Positions 51,563 through 59,416 of a stretch of 64,000 bases of DNA are shown here, piece after piece (position 1 is the stretch's first letter; each line of letters begins with the position of its first letter). The position numbers were made by a program, and so were the translations under genes. The notes under the pieces are model-generated. The model was given only the letters and a program-made list of their open reading frames with translations. It made no database searches and was not told the origin of the DNA. This DNA is from Nesterenkonia marinintestina (GTDB taxonomy: Bacteria > Actinomycetota > Actinomycetes > Actinomycetales > Micrococcaceae): NCBI RefSeq assembly GCF_025420485.1, contig NZ_JAOEFD010000005.1:1-64000 (forward strand). Direction: 5' to 3'.

Positions 51563-52921
51563 TCAGCGACCCACCGGTGAGAGGCCGGAGCGCTCGGAGT
51601 CGTCCATCAGGTTGATCCCCTGCAGACCCTTCGGGACCAGGGAGACCGCCGTCAGCGACATGATGCCGAGCCCCGCGATGTAGACCCCGATCAGCCACGA
51701 CTGCCCCGTCCCGTCGAGGATCGCCTGGGAGATCATCGGGGCGAAGGCACCACCGATGATGGATCCCAGCGCGTAGCCGATGGAGACTCCGGAGAAGCGG
51801 ATGGAGACGGGGAACATCTCCGCGTAGAGCGCCGACTGCGGACCGTAGGACGGGCCGAGGCCGATGGTGAGGATGAAGATGGCCAGGGCGAACAGCGGCA
51901 GCGAGGCGGTGTCGAGCAGGAACCACATCGGGATCGCCCAGATGATGATGATGATGTAGCCGATCTGGAACGTCCGTACTCGTCCCCACCGGTCGGAGAT
52001 CCATCCGCCGAAGAGCGTGAAGGCGAACCATCCGACGCCGCCGATGACGGAGGCGATGAGGGTGGCCCCGCGGTCCATGCCCAGGGTGTTGACCCCGTAG
52101 GCGGCGAAGAACGCGATGACGAGGTAGCCGGCGGCGTTGTTGGCCGCGAAGATCACCGCGGCGAGGAAGGTGTACTTCTTGTGGGTGGTCACCAGCTCCG
52201 ACAGCGGGGCCGAGGACTCCTTCTTGCGCTCCTTCATCTCCTCGAAGACCGGGGACTCGTCGACCTTCAGTCGGATGAGGATGCCGACGATGATCAGCAC
52301 GAAGGAGAACAGGAACGGCACGCGCCAGCCCCAGGCGAGGAACTGCTCCTCGGTGGTCACGGCGTTGAGGCCGAACATGAAGCCGGTGGCCATCAGCATG
52401 CCCAGCGGGACGCCGACCTGCGGGTAGGCGCCGAAGAGTCCGCGCTTGTGGCGCGGAGCGTGCTCCACCGACAGCAGGGCGGCGCCGCCCCACTCACCGC
52501 CGGCGGACAGGCCCTGCAGGATGCGCAGCACGATCAGCAGGATCGGTGCGGCCGCACCCCAGGCGGCGTAGGTGGGCAGCATACCGATGAGCACGGTGGC
52601 CACACCCATACCGGTCAGGGTGATGAAGAGGACCAGCTTGCGACCGAACCTGTCCCCCAGCCAACCGGAGACGATCGCGCCCAGCGGGCGGAACAGGAAG
52701 GAGATGCCGACCGAGGACCAGGCCACGATCTGTGCCAGGGCCGGGTTCTCGGCGCCGAGCGGTTCGAAGTAGAGGACCGCCAGGACGAAGCCGGCGGCCT
52801 GGGCGTAGATGAAGAAGTCGTACCACTCGATGGTGGTGCCGACGAGGGTCCCTGCGAGGACCTTCTTCTCCTCGCGGGTCATCTCGTGACCCTCGCTGCT
52901 GACATAGGCCTTCTGACTCAA
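51563..52921 (-). CDS. MHS-family MFS transporter
   Basis: This 452-residue proton symporter has 12 predicted helices and the metabolite:H+ symporter look: TIEWYDFFIYAQAAGFV near helix 1, the loop 2-3 motif GWLGDRFGRKLVLF and LRILQGLSAGGEWGGAAL. Family members carry citrate, shikimate, proline/betaine and aromatic acids. The PaaR-type operator in its upstream spacer suggests phenylacetate or a related acid (inference). The start is TTG 52921, supported by GGGAGGGGAG just upstream; the next ATG would delete 13 residues. Confidence 0.88.
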   Translation of the reverse strand: MSQKAYVSSEGHEMTREEKKVLAGTLVGTTIEWYDFFIYAQAAGFVLAVLYFEPLGAENPALAQIVAWSSVGISFLFRPLGAIVSGWLGDRFGRKLVLFITLTGMGVATVLIGMLPTYAAWGAAAPILLIVLRILQGLSAGGEWGGAALLSVEHAPRHKRGLFGAYPQVGVPLGMLMATGFMFGLNAVTTEEQFLAWGWRVPFLFSFVLIIVGILIRLKVDESPVFEEMKERKKESSAPLSELVTTHKKYTFLAAVIFAANNAAGYLVIAFFAAYGVNTLGMDRGATLIASVIGGVGWFAFTLFGGWISDRWGRVRTFQIGYIIIIIWAIPMWFLLDTASLPLFALAIFILTIGLGPSYGPQSALYAEMFPVSIRFSGVSIGYALGSIIGGAFAPMISQAILDGTGQSWLIGVYIAGLGIMSLTAVSLVPKGLQGINLMDDSERSGLSPVGR

Positions 52922-53074
52922 GGGACTCCCCTCCCAGAGATGCGGATTCCATCCGACACTCTTGTGCTCGTGGTGCGGATCGATGATCGCTCAGGAGGCC
53001 TTGGGGCGCCGCTCGCGGGGTGCCGGTCGAGGTCGCGACGTCGTCGTCGCATCCTGATGGGGTCCGCGTTCGGA

Positions 53075-53090
53075 TGTGATGCGAATCACC
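53075..53090. promoter_or_regulatory. CRP-like site between MFS and FAD oxidase genes
   Basis: TGTGA-TGCGAA-TCACC has one perfect half-site and one with a single change. It lies 21 bp from PaaR-type operator site E. Confidence 0.55.
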
Positions 53091-53111
53091 GATGAGTGAA
53101 CTGTAGCACCT

Positions 53112-53133
53112 TTCCCGACCGATTGGTTGGTAA
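53112..53133. promoter_or_regulatory. PaaR-type operator, site E (MFS transporter / FAD oxidase)
   Basis: This 22-bp element reads TTCCCGACCG-AT-TGGTTGGTAA, close to the ideal TTACCGACCG-AT-CGGTCGGTAA. A minus-strand -10-like TACAGT lies at 53100-53105, so the operator would cover the -35 region of the MFS promoter. The divergent FAD oxidase starts 49 nt away. Confidence 0.65.
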
Positions 53134-53169
53134 TTCCCGAGGGCAATGGATCGGGGCCGCCGCCGGACC

Positions 53170-53175
53170 TACGAT
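53170..53175 (+). promoter_or_regulatory. -10 hexamer of a leaderless promoter (FAD oxidase)
   Basis: TACGAT is followed by CGGACC and then ATG 53182. This supports ATG 53182 over the ATG at 53146 that opens the longer reading frame. Confidence 0.5.
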
Positions 53176-53181
53176 CGGACC

Positions 53182-54585
53182 ATGGCGAACTCCTCCGACA
53201 CCCCGACAGACCCCCTCCTCGACGCCCTGCGGGCCGAACTCCCCGATCAGATCGTCAGCACCGATCCCGAGGACCTGCACAGCCGAGCCGCCGACCTGGG
53301 CCCGGCAGACCACCTCACCCCGCAGCTGCCCGCAGCCGTCGTGCGACCGCAGACCGTCGCAGAGGTCCGGACCGCGGTCCGTCTGGCCCGGACCCACGGC
53401 CGCTCCGTGGTCACCCGCGGCGCCGGGACCGGGCTGGCCGGAGGAGCGAATGCGGTCCACGGATGCCTGGTGCTGGAGATGACCGGGATGGACCGCATCA
53501 TCCGGGTCAGCGCCGAAGACTCCACCGCGACCGTGGAACCCGGCGTGATCGTCGCCGACCTCGACGCCGCCGCGGCCGAGCACGGCCTGATGTATGCCCC
53601 GGACCCGGCAAGCTGGACGATCAGCACCATCGGCGGGAACATCGCCACCAACGCCGGAGGCCTGCGCTGCGCGAAGTACGGAGTGACCAGGGACTCGGTG
53701 CTCTCGCTGGACGTGGTGCTCGCCGACGGATCGCTGATCAGCACCCGATCGGCGACGTTCAAGAACGTGGCCGGATACGACCTCACCTCCCTGATCGTCG
53801 GCTCCGAGGGCACCCTGGGGATCGTCGTCGGGGCCACGGTCCGTCTGCGCCACCGGAGCCTCGCCGTGGAGACCATCGGTGCGTTCTTCCCCGACCTCTC
53901 GACCGCGGCCTCCGGCGTGGTGGAGATGTCGCGGGCCGGGGTCCAGCCCGCGATCACCGAACTGCTCGACAGCGCGACCATGCGCGCGCTCGACGAGGCC
54001 CGCGGCTCCGACCTCGCCCGACGCGGAGAGGCCCTGCTCCTGGTGCAGACCGACGGACACGGCGCCTCCGTCGAGGCCGAGCTGGTGCGCGAGGCCCTGC
54101 GCGGACTGGGCGCGGAGGTCACCGAATCGGGCTCCGAGGAGGCGGACCGGCTGGTCGAGCTGCGGCGGCACGCCCGCGGGGACGGCCTGCCCGATGAGAT
54201 CCGGGTCGGCGAGGACATCGCAGTGCCCCGCTCGCAGCTGGTGGCCTGCATCGAACAGATGCACGACATCGCCGTCGCCCACGGGGTCGAGCTGAAGGTC
54301 GTCGCCCACGCCGGCGACGGCAACCTCCATCCCACCTTCTCCGTGCGCACCTCGGGCGACGAACCGTTCGAGCAGGTCTCGGCACGGCTCGACGCCGCGC
54401 TCGACGACTCGGTGCGCACCGCGCTGAGGCTGGGCGGCACCATCACCGGAGAGCACGGCGTGGGCGGATACAAGCTGCGGTGGCTCGACTGGGAGCAGTC
54501 CCCGGAGGTCATCGAACTCCAACGCCGCATCAAGGACGCCTTCGACCCGACCCATCTGCTGAACCCGGCGCGCGGGGTGCTCTGA
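53182..54585 (+). CDS. FAD-linked oxidase (GlcD/D-2-hydroxyacid dehydrogenase-like)
   Basis: This 467-residue flavoprotein has the PCMH FAD fold: RGAGTGLAGGANAVHGCLVL, then STIGGNIATNAGGLRCAKYG and FKNVAGYDLTSLIVGSEGTLG. The C-terminal cap ends EHGVGGYKLRW and DPTHLLNPARGVL. Relatives oxidise glycolate, D-lactate or D-2-hydroxyglutarate. Given the PaaR-type operator upstream, an aromatic 2-hydroxyacid such as mandelate or phenyllactate is possible but unproven. It lacks its own iron-sulfur domain, so an outside electron acceptor is needed. Confidence 0.85.
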   Translation: MANSSDTPTDPLLDALRAELPDQIVSTDPEDLHSRAADLGPADHLTPQLPAAVVRPQTVAEVRTAVRLARTHGRSVVTRGAGTGLAGGANAVHGCLVLEMTGMDRIIRVSAEDSTATVEPGVIVADLDAAAAEHGLMYAPDPASWTISTIGGNIATNAGGLRCAKYGVTRDSVLSLDVVLADGSLISTRSATFKNVAGYDLTSLIVGSEGTLGIVVGATVRLRHRSLAVETIGAFFPDLSTAASGVVEMSRAGVQPAITELLDSATMRALDEARGSDLARRGEALLLVQTDGHGASVEAELVREALRGLGAEVTESGSEEADRLVELRRHARGDGLPDEIRVGEDIAVPRSQLVACIEQMHDIAVAHGVELKVVAHAGDGNLHPTFSVRTSGDEPFEQVSARLDAALDDSVRTALRLGGTITGEHGVGGYKLRWLDWEQSPEVIELQRRIKDAFDPTHLLNPARGVL

Positions 54586-54718
54586 GGCAACAGGATGGTC
54601 ACAGTCTGAGCCGTCACCCCTGATCCGGGGGTCTTCGCCGGTGGGGTCTCCCTAGACTGTGGCCTCAGGGGAACGGAGTCCGGGCGACGGGCAATACGAC
54701 GGGAAAGTGGGACCGCCT

Positions 54719-56752
54719 GTGCAGGAGTCGGCGCGTGCGGAACGGTTCGGCGGTAGGCCGGCCGCCGCGAAGCGGAGCTATACGCTGCCGGGCCTGGACG
54801 GACTCCGCGCACTCGCCGTGGTGCTGGTGCTGATCTATCACCTGATGCCGGCGTGGATGCCCACCGGGATGATCGGGGTCGACGCGTTCTTCGTGATCTC
54901 CGGCTTCCTCATCACCTCCCTGCTGCTCAAGGAGGGGCAGAACAACGGCTACCTGAGCCTGCCGAGGTTCTGGGTCCGTCGCATCCGCCGGCTCCTCCCG
55001 GCGATCCTCCTGCTGGTGCTGGTCACCGTGCCCGCCGCGCTGGCCGTCGGCGGAGACGCCCTGGCCGGCATGGATCGCCAGGTCTTCGGCGCGCTGAGCT
55101 TCACCTCCAACTGGACGAACATCGCCGCGGGCAACGAGTACTTCACCCAGAGCAGTCCGGAGCTGTTCACCCATCTGTGGTCCCTGGCGGTGGAGGAGCA
55201 GTTCTACCTGCTGTGGCCGGTGGTGCTGGCGGTGATGCTCACCCTGCTGCCGGGCATCCGCCGGACCCGATGGGTGGCCGTCGGCCTGGCCGTCGCCTCG
55301 GCGGCGGCGATGCTGGTGCTCATCCAGACCGGGTCCTCCCCCTCGCGGGTCTACTACGGCACCGACACCCATGCCTTCGGCCTGATGGCCGGAGCGGCGC
55401 TGGCCCTGGCCCGCCCGTGGGTGCTGCAGGGCGCCCAGTCGAACAACGCACTCCAGCGCCGGGGGGCCCGACGGTTGAGTCGCCATGTGCTCGGACCGGC
55501 CGCGGTCGTCGCCCTCGTGTGGCTGTCCCTCTCCTCGGTCGGCGAGCAGCCCTTGTGGCTGCATCCCTGGGGGCTGGTCGGGGCGAGCCTGCTGACCCTG
55601 GTCGCGCTGATCGCGGTGGTCGACGATGCTCGGCGCGGATCGCGGGGTCCGTTCGTCCGGCTGCTCGAAGTCCCGCTGGTGGTGTGGATCGGCCAGCGGT
55701 CCTACGGCATCTACCTGTGGCATTGGCCGGTCTACGTGCTGTTCGTCCACGCGGCGCCGACCCTGGATCCCCTGGTCCGCGCCGGCCTGGTGGTCGTGCT
55801 CTCGGTGGCTGCGGCGGCCGCCTCGCACCGGTTCGTCGAGCAGCCGGTGCGCAGGTACGGCTTCGGCGCCTGCACCGAGATGCTGTGGAGGCGGATGGTG
55901 GGGCGCGCCGGTGCGCAGCGGGCGCACTTCGCCCGTGCCGCGAGCGCCGCCGTGCTCGTCGGCGCGCTGGCCACCGGCGCGGCCGTGGCCGTGGCCCCGC
56001 AGCAGACGGCGGCCCAGGACTACGTGGCCGCCGGCGAGCAGGCGCTGGAGGAGGCCGACGAGACCGACGAGACCGAGCGGTCAGAATCCCCGGAGAGTCC
56101 CGAGCCGCCCGAGCAGACTGAGGACGGGACCGTCGAGGAGCCCGACGGCACCAGGGACGAGACCGATGACACCCCTGACGAGGAAGACGATGAGGATGAG
56201 GTCGACGCGGCGGACGACGCCGCGGACGGAGATTCCGACGCGGGCGGGGAGGCCGTCTCCGGAGGGTCGATCACCTACATCGGCGATTCGGTCGGCGTGG
56301 CCGCCTCTCCTCCCCTGCTGGAGCAGCTCGACGGCATCGACATCCATGCCGCGACCTCACGGTTCATCGGAGACGGCGTCGACATCGCCGCACAGCTGGA
56401 GGGTGAGGGCAGACTCCGCGACGTCGTCGTCGTCTCGCTGGCGACCAACGGCCCGGTGACCGAGGAGGAGCTCGACGACCTGCTGGAGACCGCGGGCCGG
56501 GAGCGCGAGGTCTACCTGGTCAATGCGCACGGACTCTCCGTCGACTGGGTGCCGGAGAACAACCGTATCCTCGCCGACGCCGCCGAGGAGCACGACCACG
56601 TGCATCTGGTCGACTGGGACGCCGCGATCAGCGAGCGTCCAGATCTGCTGGCCGGCGACGGCATCCACCCGGGGCCCACCGGTGCGGAGCTCTACGTGGA
56701 GACCCTGGAGTCCGCCCTGGAGTCGGCCCCAGAGCCGGCACCGGAGGACTGA
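54719..56752 (+). CDS. OafA-type membrane acyltransferase with SGNH domain
   Basis: This protein of about 677 residues has an N-terminal acyltransferase-3 domain with 10 helices (LDGLRALAVVLVLIYHLMP, catalytic-type H41; GVDAFFVISGFLIT). An acidic Glu/Asp-rich linker follows, then a C-terminal SGNH domain with GDSVG (near residue 522) and the Asp/His in DGIHPG (near 647-650). Such proteins O-acylate surface glycans, with transfer finished outside the membrane. GTG 54719 is a best guess, since TAGACT at 54653-54658 places transcription start after the GTG at 54659; GTG 54707 is also possible. The 3' end overlaps the converging gene by 61 nt. Confidence 0.88.
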   Translation: MQESARAERFGGRPAAAKRSYTLPGLDGLRALAVVLVLIYHLMPAWMPTGMIGVDAFFVISGFLITSLLLKEGQNNGYLSLPRFWVRRIRRLLPAILLLVLVTVPAALAVGGDALAGMDRQVFGALSFTSNWTNIAAGNEYFTQSSPELFTHLWSLAVEEQFYLLWPVVLAVMLTLLPGIRRTRWVAVGLAVASAAAMLVLIQTGSSPSRVYYGTDTHAFGLMAGAALALARPWVLQGAQSNNALQRRGARRLSRHVLGPAAVVALVWLSLSSVGEQPLWLHPWGLVGASLLTLVALIAVVDDARRGSRGPFVRLLEVPLVVWIGQRSYGIYLWHWPVYVLFVHAAPTLDPLVRAGLVVVLSVAAAAASHRFVEQPVRRYGFGACTEMLWRRMVGRAGAQRAHFARAASAAVLVGALATGAAVAVAPQQTAAQDYVAAGEQALEEADETDETERSESPESPEPPEQTEDGTVEEPDGTRDETDDTPDEEDDEDEVDAADDAADGDSDAGGEAVSGGSITYIGDSVGVAASPPLLEQLDGIDIHAATSRFIGDGVDIAAQLEGEGRLRDVVVVSLATNGPVTEEELDDLLETAGREREVYLVNAHGLSVDWVPENNRILADAAEEHDHVHLVDWDAAISERPDLLAGDGIHPGPTGAELYVETLESALESAPEPAPED

Positions 56753-58734
56753 GCCCGGGGGCCGAGGCCCGCCCGGGCGAGGATCCCCGCGGCCGCGGCG
56801 TCGGCGTCGGCCAGGGTGCGCGCGGTGTCGGCCACCGACCCCCCGGACTCGGCGGCGATGGCGGTGCCCCACTGGACCGAGGAGAGCTGCAGGCCCAGCA
56901 CGTACACGCCGTCGAGGACCTCGCCGCGGACGTCGATGAGCCGGTAGGGCGGGTCGGTCACGTCGAAGCCCTTGCCCGCGCGGGGGGAGCCGACGGAGTC
57001 GAGGATCTCGCGGGGCCGCGCATAGCCGTCGGCGAGCAGCCCCGCCACCAGCGGGGAGTCGGAGAGCTGGACACGGTTGGCGGGCATCATCGCCTCCAGC
57101 AGCCACGAGGCGTGGACGGGGTCGGCGTCGACCCAGGGAGACTCGGCGATGAACGTCCCGGAGTCGCGTTCGACCTCGAAGTTCGGATCCGGGCCGAGGA
57201 ACTCGACCATGCCGGCGCGGCTCAGGGCGACCAGCTCCTCGATGCGCTGCACCGGCGGACCGCTGGCCAGGCCTTCGACCAGCGCCTCGAACCATCCTTC
57301 GACGTCGCTGACCAGGCTGGCGTCGGAGATCGTGTGCTCACTGATGAGCGCCTTGAGCCTGATGCGCCCGGCGTGCAGGGCGCCCACGGCCATCTTCACC
57401 GGGCTGGACGTGCCGGCGACCGAGGAGTGCGCATCGTCTTCGAGGTAGCTCCGCACCTGCTCCTGGTACTGGGCCGAGGAGTCGAAGATGGTGTCGGCGA
57501 AGGGCCGCGCCATGGCACGGACGTCGAACCACAGGGCGTCGGGCGCGTGACGGCTCAGCAGCCGGCGTCCCTGCGCATTGAGCACCTGCTCCCCTCCTCG
57601 GGAGGCGTGCAGCAGCTCGTCGAACTCGTCGAGGAAGTCCTGCGGTCCGTCGGCGAAGAGCTCTGGGGCCACGTGGGCCAGGGTGCGGTAGTAGGTGCGG
57701 AGCACGTCGCGCTGCAGCAGCGGCCACAGGTGGGCCGCGAACTCGACGGTCTCGTGGCGGGAGACGACCTCGGCGATGGTGTCGTCGGTGAAGTGGACGA
57801 GCTCGACGCCCTCGGGCACGAAGCCGCGGGCCACCGACTTCGCCCGGTAGGGGGTGCCTCGGCGGGAGCCGGCGATCAGATGCGGCTCGCGTCCGGAGGG
57901 GGTGTAGTGCATGCGGCGGCCGGCCGGCGCGTGGGGGTCGTGGGTGAAGGTGCCGCCCCGTCCGGCGGTGAGGCCGATCATCAGGTCGAAGAAGTTCAGC
58001 CCCATGCCGCGGATGAGGACGTTCTCTCCGGCGGGTATCGCCTCGAGGTCCACATCGGTGGGGACGCTGGGCGGGACGTAGCGCAGCCCGAGCTCTGCGG
58101 CGACGACGGCGATCCTGGCGGCGGACTCGTTGAGACGGGCGGGCACGTGGCCGAGGCTGAGCACGGCCGAGTCGGCGGCGAGCCACGTGCCGTCGTCGAG
58201 GGTGACCTCGTAGGCCCCGCGCCTGGGGCGCAGGCCGGTGGCCGAGGCACGTCGGGAGTCGACGGTGACGCCGTCGAGCGCCTCCAGCGCCTCGACGATG
58301 CGGCGGTGCAGGGCGGTCAGGTAGCGCCCGTAGTCGGCCCGGGCCGGATAGTCGTTGTCGTCGGCCTCTCCCCCGAGGTTCTGGCCTCGGCCGGTGCGGG
58401 ACTCGTCGGCGCTGACCCGACCCTGGTCGGAGCGGCGCCAGTCGGCGTAGCTCATCGCCGCAGACGAGGCGGGCAGTTCTGCGCATGTCGCCGCGGCGGG
58501 TGCCGCGGTAGGGAATGAGGCGGGCGTGTTCATCAGGAACAGCGGGGACTGGTCCGGATCCCAGACGCGTCCGGCGCCGTGCGGGGCCGGGTCGATCACG
58601 ATGATCCGAAGCCGACGGTCGGCGGGGTCCCGCGGCTCGCCGCGTTCCAGCTGCGAGAGCAGACGTTCCAGGAATGACGTGCCGCGGGGTCCGGCGCCGA
58701 CGACGGCGATCACACGCTCCTGTGCACTGTGCAT
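56692..58734 (-). CDS. FAD/NAD(P)-binding protein
   Basis: This 680-residue protein starts with a nucleotide-binding motif, IAVVGAGPRGTSFLERLLSQ (G13, G15, G18), and carries YPARADYGRYL and VLIRGMGLNFFDLMIGL in the order of the FAD-NAD(P)-binding (PF13454) family. The reaction is unknown; relatives include N-hydroxylating or polyketide-associated oxidoreductases. The C-terminal 20 residues, rich in Ser/Ala/Asp, are encoded in the region overlapping the acyltransferase gene. ATG 58734 lies 7 nt after TAGGCT, suggesting a leaderless mRNA. Confidence 0.78.
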   Translation of the reverse strand: MHSAQERVIAVVGAGPRGTSFLERLLSQLERGEPRDPADRRLRIIVIDPAPHGAGRVWDPDQSPLFLMNTPASFPTAAPAAATCAELPASSAAMSYADWRRSDQGRVSADESRTGRGQNLGGEADDNDYPARADYGRYLTALHRRIVEALEALDGVTVDSRRASATGLRPRRGAYEVTLDDGTWLAADSAVLSLGHVPARLNESAARIAVVAAELGLRYVPPSVPTDVDLEAIPAGENVLIRGMGLNFFDLMIGLTAGRGGTFTHDPHAPAGRRMHYTPSGREPHLIAGSRRGTPYRAKSVARGFVPEGVELVHFTDDTIAEVVSRHETVEFAAHLWPLLQRDVLRTYYRTLAHVAPELFADGPQDFLDEFDELLHASRGGEQVLNAQGRRLLSRHAPDALWFDVRAMARPFADTIFDSSAQYQEQVRSYLEDDAHSSVAGTSSPVKMAVGALHAGRIRLKALISEHTISDASLVSDVEGWFEALVEGLASGPPVQRIEELVALSRAGMVEFLGPDPNFEVERDSGTFIAESPWVDADPVHASWLLEAMMPANRVQLSDSPLVAGLLADGYARPREILDSVGSPRAGKGFDVTDPPYRLIDVRGEVLDGVYVLGLQLSSVQWGTAIAAESGGSVADTARTLADADAAAAGILARAGLGPRAQSSGAGSGADSRADSRVST

Positions 58735-58741
58735 GCAGATC

Positions 58742-58747
58742 AGCCTA
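58742..58747 (-). promoter_or_regulatory. -10 hexamer of a leaderless promoter (FAD/NAD(P)-binding protein)
   Basis: TAGGCT on the minus strand is followed by seven bases and then ATG 58734. No ribosome-binding site is visible between them. Confidence 0.45.
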
Positions 58748-58797
58748 CTGGCCCGTCAGAGGTGTCAGGCTCCGGGGTCCGCTGGTCGCGGTGGGCT

Positions 58798-58827
58798 TTG
58801 ATCTGCACTGTGAGCACGCGTTAGGCT
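58798..58827 (+). promoter_or_regulatory. tRNA-Ser promoter
   Basis: -35 TTGATC (58798-58803) and -10 TAGGCT (58822-58827) are separated by 18 bp. The start point would be about 30 nt before the mature tRNA. Confidence 0.6.
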
Positions 58828-58866
58828 GGTGAGTCGCATCTTCCGGGTCTCGACCCGGTGATGTGA

Positions 58867-58955
58867 GGAGGCGTGCCAGAGCGGCCGAATGGACTTCACT
58901 GCTAATGAAGGGTCCGGCTAACACCGGACCGGGGGTTCAAATCCCCCCGCCTCCG
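58867..58955 (+). tRNA. tRNA-Ser (anticodon GCT)
   Basis: The acceptor arms GGAGGCG and CGCCTCC pair perfectly, with discriminator G58955. The anticodon stem CTTCA/TGAAG encloses the loop CTGCTAA, giving anticodon GCT (58901-58903) for AGC and AGU serine codons. A long variable arm (GGTCCGGCTAACACCGGACC) marks a class II tRNA. The T-loop GGGGGTTCAAATCCCCC is standard. CCA is not encoded. Confidence 0.97.
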
Positions 58956-58960
58956 CACTC

Positions 58961-59001
58961 AGACCCCCGTCTGACCTGGGATGACAGGTCGGCGGGGGTC
59001 T
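58961..59001 (+). terminator. Terminator after tRNA-Ser
   Basis: AGACCCCCG...GACCTG pairs with CAGGTC...CGGGGGTCT in a two-part stem with an internal loop, followed by CTTGT. It begins 6 nt after the tRNA. Confidence 0.75.
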
Positions 59002-59128
59002 CTTGTCGGCCAGATCGCCCGATCTGTCGGCCCGCGAGCGCGTGCGCGCAGCATGCACTCGAAGCTGATCTGCAGGATTCGTCCGGGTCCTCACACCCAA
59101 AGCTCCAGGTCAGGTGTACGATCTGACT

Positions 59129-59146
59129 ATCCGAAGACCTTCGGAT
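59129..59146 (+). promoter_or_regulatory. Hairpin directly upstream of a strong ribosome site
   Basis: ATCCGAA-GACC-TTCGGAT is a perfect 7-bp stem-loop. It ends 4 nt before the AGGAGGA ribosome site of the 24-codon gene, so it could tune or protect its translation start. Confidence 0.45.
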
Positions 59147-59161
59147 TCTTAGGAGGACATC

Positions 59162-59236
59162 ATGCGTGGACCCGTTCTTCCCATCGGACTGGGAACCCTT
59201 CTGCTCATCATCATCATTCTGATCCTCGTCTTCTGA
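59162..59236 (+). CDS. 24-residue hydrophobic membrane peptide
   Basis: A short open frame encodes 24 residues: MRGPVLPIGLG, then TLLLIIIILILVF. This is one basic N-terminal turn followed by a single Leu/Ile-rich membrane helix that runs to the last residue. It has a strong ribosome site (AGGAGGA, 5 nt upstream), a hairpin just before that, and a strong terminator at 59251-59293, so it looks like an independent tiny gene rather than chance. No function is recognised; small stress-induced membrane peptides and type I toxin-like peptides share this look. Confidence 0.6.
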   Translation: MRGPVLPIGLGTLLLIIIILILVF

Positions 59237-59250
59237 GCCGAGACCCCCGG

Positions 59251-59293
59251 GAACGCCCCCGCACCGGTCGACAGCGGCCGCACGGGGGCGTTC
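59251..59293 (+). terminator. Terminator after the 24-codon gene
   Basis: GAACGCCCCCG and CGGGGGCGTTC form a perfect 11-bp stem with a partly paired loop, followed by CTGTCGG. It starts 14 nt after the stop codon. Confidence 0.75.
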
Positions 59294-59416
59294 CTGTCGG
59301 CTGCGCCGACCGCTCGGAGCCCCCCTCCTCCGGCAGCCCCCTAGATACCGGGTGACCTGCGATGAAAAGATGGACGCAGACCGTCAGACCGGAATCACGA
59401 TCCGAGGAGGACACCC

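Noticed and set aside
58863-58960. tRNA as a phage attachment site
   Set aside because: No integrase or repeat of the tRNA 3' end is found within the window; a terminator and a small gene follow directly.
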